The position numbers were made by a program, and so were the translations under genes. A stretch of DNA of 6,728 nt from Candidatus Borrarchaeota archaeon (GTDB lineage Archaea > Asgardarchaeota > Sifarchaeia > Borrarchaeales > Borrarchaeaceae), in assembly GCA_016840645.1 (NCBI GenBank), contig JAEORY010000218.1:1-6728 (forward strand), written 5' to 3'. This document shows, piece by piece, positions 4,835 to 6,728 of the stretch (the stretch's first letter is position 1; every line of letters begins with the position of its first letter). The notes under the pieces are model-generated. The model searched no databases. It was not told where the DNA came from and saw only the letters and a program-made list of their open reading frames with translations.

Positions 4835-6037
4835 ATGGGACATCAAGTAAAAGGTGAAAAAATAATCAAAGATTTTGACGGGAATAATGCGCCTGAAGAT
4901 TTTGACATTCCTTCTATTGGCATAGAAGATATTGATCGAGCCATATTTGAACTATTTGATAAAAAGTTGTCTTTTGAAGTGAATCATAAAGGTTCACTCC
5001 AAAAAGTTCCTGTTATTTTTGCGTCAGGTGAAAGGTTTGCGCTTACCAGAAGAAAAAATCCTATTAGAGATAAAGAAAATACTTTGATTTTGCCGCTTAT
5101 TTCAATTATGCGTCAAAATATTGATTTTTCTCCTTCGCAGGCAAATAAAAAAACTGCAATAGCTTTTAGAGAGCAGCAAAACTATGTTATCAAATATAGA
5201 CTTAGTGAAAGAGATAGAAAATATCAAAATATTATTAATAAGCAAAATATTAAAAATCAAAATAATGTGTCTTCTGCTAAAAACTTTTCTTTGACTACCC
5301 CTTCTCCTGGATCAATTGCAAAACCAGGAACTGTATCTACTAAGCGTACAGAAACCGCATCTAGATTCTCCAGCTTAGCACAGTTGAGCCTTGGTGAAGA
5401 GTTAGGAAAAAACATATTTGAAGTGATACAAGCTCCATATCCTGAATTTGTAGCTGTTACCTACGATGTAATTTTTTGGACACAGTATATGCAACAATCA
5501 AACCAGATGCTAGAAACGCTAGTAGTCAGTTTTACTGGGCAAGGAGAAGAAATTCCTATAATAACAAGTGGAGGTTATGAGCTGGTTGCTTTTTTCTCTG
5601 GGCCATTTGCCAATAGTGGGACTAACTTAGACGATTTTACTGAGTCTGAAAGAATTATTAAGCATACTTTTTCTGTTACGATACCTGGATATATTATTAA
5701 CCCAAAACACCCAGGAATGCCTAAGATGTTAAGAAGTTATGTGTCGGCTCCTAACTTAAGCTTTGGAGTCAATATTGGTGATGTTGAAAGTATTAGCTAT
5801 CAGCCTGAACGTAAATCAGAAACAGTCAAGAGGCATGTACTTGAAGATTTAACCAATATAAAAGAACATGAATTAGTAAGAGGAGAATCAAGAGAAGTTA
5901 TACAAAATACTATTGTAAATCCTTTTACAAAATCAACAAAAACTGAATTTTCTAGAATAAGAACAAGAAATCAGAGAGCAGGCGAAACTGTTGCGTCCTC
6001 TGAGATAATTGAAGAAATTGAAGAAATTGAGACATAA
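4835..6037 (+). CDS. gp15: Tail terminator / sheath stabiliser, T4 gp15-like, 400 aa
   Basis: T4 gp15 forms the hexameric ring that caps tail tube and sheath and binds the neck. Family-like parts are KVPVIFASGERFAL (57-70; T4 has RVPITYASKEHF), the TLILPLISI strand (83-91), TYDVIFWTQYMQQSNQMLE (209-227; T4 has YELSIFTRYEDDMFQIVE), the central sheet ending KHTFSVTIPGYIINP (277-291) and the PGMPK turn. Between the halves lies a polar low-complexity insert, about 123-188, rich in Asn, Ser, Thr and Lys, and beyond residue 310 an extra charged tail ends in EIIEEIEEIET. Both make it much longer than T4 gp15 (272). I chose ATG 4835 over an in-frame TTG at 4829 because the ribosome site GAGGGTG (4821-4827) is better spaced for it. 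It starts two bases after the gp14-like stop. Confidence 0.8.
   Translation: MGHQVKGEKIIKDFDGNNAPEDFDIPSIGIEDIDRAIFELFDKKLSFEVNHKGSLQKVPVIFASGERFALTRRKNPIRDKENTLILPLISIMRQNIDFSPSQANKKTAIAFREQQNYVIKYRLSERDRKYQNIINKQNIKNQNNVSSAKNFSLTTPSPGSIAKPGTVSTKRTETASRFSSLAQLSLGEELGKNIFEVIQAPYPEFVAVTYDVIFWTQYMQQSNQMLETLVVSFTGQGEEIPIITSGGYELVAFFSGPFANSGTNLDDFTESERIIKHTFSVTIPGYIINPKHPGMPKMLRSYVSAPNLSFGVNIGDVESISYQPERKSETVKRHVLEDLTNIKEHELVRGESREVIQNTIVNPFTKSTKTEFSRIRTRNQRAGETVASSEIIEEIEEIET
6002..6028 (+). repeat. Nine-base tandem repeat in the C-terminus of the gp15-like gene
   Basis: GAAGAAATT is present twice exactly (6011-6019 and 6020-6028), preceded by a diverged copy GAGATAATT (6002-6010). It encodes the acidic E-I-I/E-E-I/E-E-I tail. 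It is probably the product of slippage; the unit is a whole number of codons, so copy-number changes would not shift the frame. Confidence 0.6.
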
Positions 6038-6070
6038 TTAAAATAGATGTTTAGCAAAGACAAACATAGT

Positions 6071-6077
6071 TATAATA
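6071..6077 (+). promoter_or_regulatory. TATAATA box, candidate late promoter of the tail sheath gene
   Basis: TATAATA lies 20 bases before the ATG at 6098, in the 60-base gap after the gp15-like gene. The sequence around it (GTTATAATA) resembles the one upstream of the first small gene (GTTATAATT at 64-72). Sheath protein is needed in large amounts, so an own promoter makes sense. No intrinsic terminator is seen upstream in this gap. Confidence 0.4.
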
Positions 6078-6097
6078 GGATTTTTTAGGAGTAATTG

Positions 6098-6728
6098 ATG
6101 GCAGAACAAACTTTCAGATCTCCGGGCTTTTTTGAGCGTGAAATTGATTTAACTCAAAGAACAACGGAAATTGTAGGAGTCCCTGCAGGCGTTATAGGTA
6201 CTGCACAAAAAGGACCGGCTTTTGTTCCTGTTACCGTCGGGTCGTTTTTAGATTTTGAAAATAAATTTGGTTCATTAGATCCAGAAAAATTTGGGACTTA
6301 CGCAGCCAACGAATGGCTTAAAAACAGGACAGCTTTGACATATGTTAGAGTTTTAGGTGCAGGAGCAAATAGCACAACTACAGACATATCGAATACTCAG
6401 ACTGCAGGAACTGTAAAAAATGCAGGTTTTAAACTTTCTGGATCGAGATCAGACTCAGACAATAGGTACAACGGGACAGTTCAATTTCTTGCTGCAAAAC
6501 ACAATCCACGTGACAACGAAGCTTTTGGAATGCCTTTATTTACTGACAACCAATCGGTGAATGGAGCCGTTGATGTGCACCTAATCAGAGCAATGCTAAT
6601 GACTGCATCAGGCTCTAGATTTGAAGTTTTAGACCATGATGCTTTTTATACAGGAACAACTACTACAGATGATACAGCAAAGATAAGAAGTTTTGATGGA
6701 ACTCCTGAACAAGGTATGTTTAAGCTTG
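6098..6728 (+). CDS. gp18: Contractile tail sheath protein, T4 gp18-like, N-terminal 210 aa (cut by window edge)
   Basis: The reading frame is open from ATG 6098 to the right edge, so only the N-terminal part is seen. AGGAG at 6087-6091 is six bases before the start. The opening, FRSPGFFEREIDLT, followed by VGVPAGVIGTAQKGPAFVPV (27-46), SFLDFENKFG (49-58) and a YAANEWLKN-type helix leading to TYVRVLGAG (81-89), is the hallmark N-terminal domain of myovirus tail sheath proteins. Sheath subunits stack as hexamer rings around the tail tube and contract to drive it through the host envelope. The segment after residue 90 is Thr/Ser-rich and variable, as expected for the surface-exposed insertions of this family. 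The conserved C-terminal domain lies outside the window. Confidence 0.93.
   Translation, partial: MAEQTFRSPGFFEREIDLTQRTTEIVGVPAGVIGTAQKGPAFVPVTVGSFLDFENKFGSLDPEKFGTYAANEWLKNRTALTYVRVLGAGANSTTTDISNTQTAGTVKNAGFKLSGSRSDSDNRYNGTVQFLAAKHNPRDNEAFGMPLFTDNQSVNGAVDVHLIRAMLMTASGSRFEVLDHDAFYTGTTTTDDTAKIRSFDGTPEQGMFKL

Noticed and set aside
4829..6037. TTG start six bases upstream for the gp15-like gene
   Set aside because: The ribosome site would be only about three bases away, and an ATG with better spacing lies at 4835.
6047..6067. ATGTTT / AAACAT inverted repeat after the gp15-like gene, as a terminator
   Set aside because: The stem is six mostly A-T pairs with a nine-base loop and no U-run directly after it.

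Overview
This window is a stretch of the late (virion assembly) region of a tailed phage with a contractile tail, a myovirus distantly related to the T4 superfamily. The evidence is a run of neck and tail genes in T4-like order: a gp13-like neck protein, a gp14-like neck protein, a gp15-like tail terminator/sheath stabiliser, and the start of a gp18-like tail sheath gene that runs off the right edge. The DNA is AT-rich, every convincing gene is on the + strand, and genes are tightly packed with ATGA-type overlaps. The short virion-type proteins upstream resemble those common in marine phages, but the host cannot be read from this window.

Layout. Bases 1-104 may hold the end of a membrane-protein gene, overlain by two palindromes. 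Bases 101-337 encode a small cysteine-containing coiled-coil protein. After a GC-richer leader with a hairpin, 432-920 encodes an Ala/Thr/Gly/Val-rich beta-type protein, probably a virion surface or decoration protein. A strong intrinsic terminator follows at 946-979. A second block holds four tightly packed genes: a lysozyme/transglycosylase-like protein (1048-1776), a DUF5661-like protein (1766-2113), a Cys-cluster protein (2110-2538) and a small beta-rich virion-type protein (2547-2942). A third block (3003-6037) holds the three neck/tail-completion genes. A fourth begins at 6098 with the tail sheath.

How they work together. The gp13/gp14/gp15-like proteins would close the filled head, join it to the tail and cap the sheath made by the last gene. 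Short TATAATA/TATAAAG-like elements sit in several intergenic gaps, 20-35 bases before start codons, and may be late promoters. They are weakly supported in such AT-rich DNA.

The most interesting signal is that three consecutive, otherwise unrelated proteins (from 1048, 1766 and 2110) begin with the same type of N-terminus: MK, a hydrophobic residue then Arg at 8-9, hydrophobics at 11-12, and an [IL]-x-E tripeptide. This resembles the T4 capsid-targeting leader cut by the prohead protease, and suggests a cassette of proteins packaged inside the head, one of them lysozyme-like.
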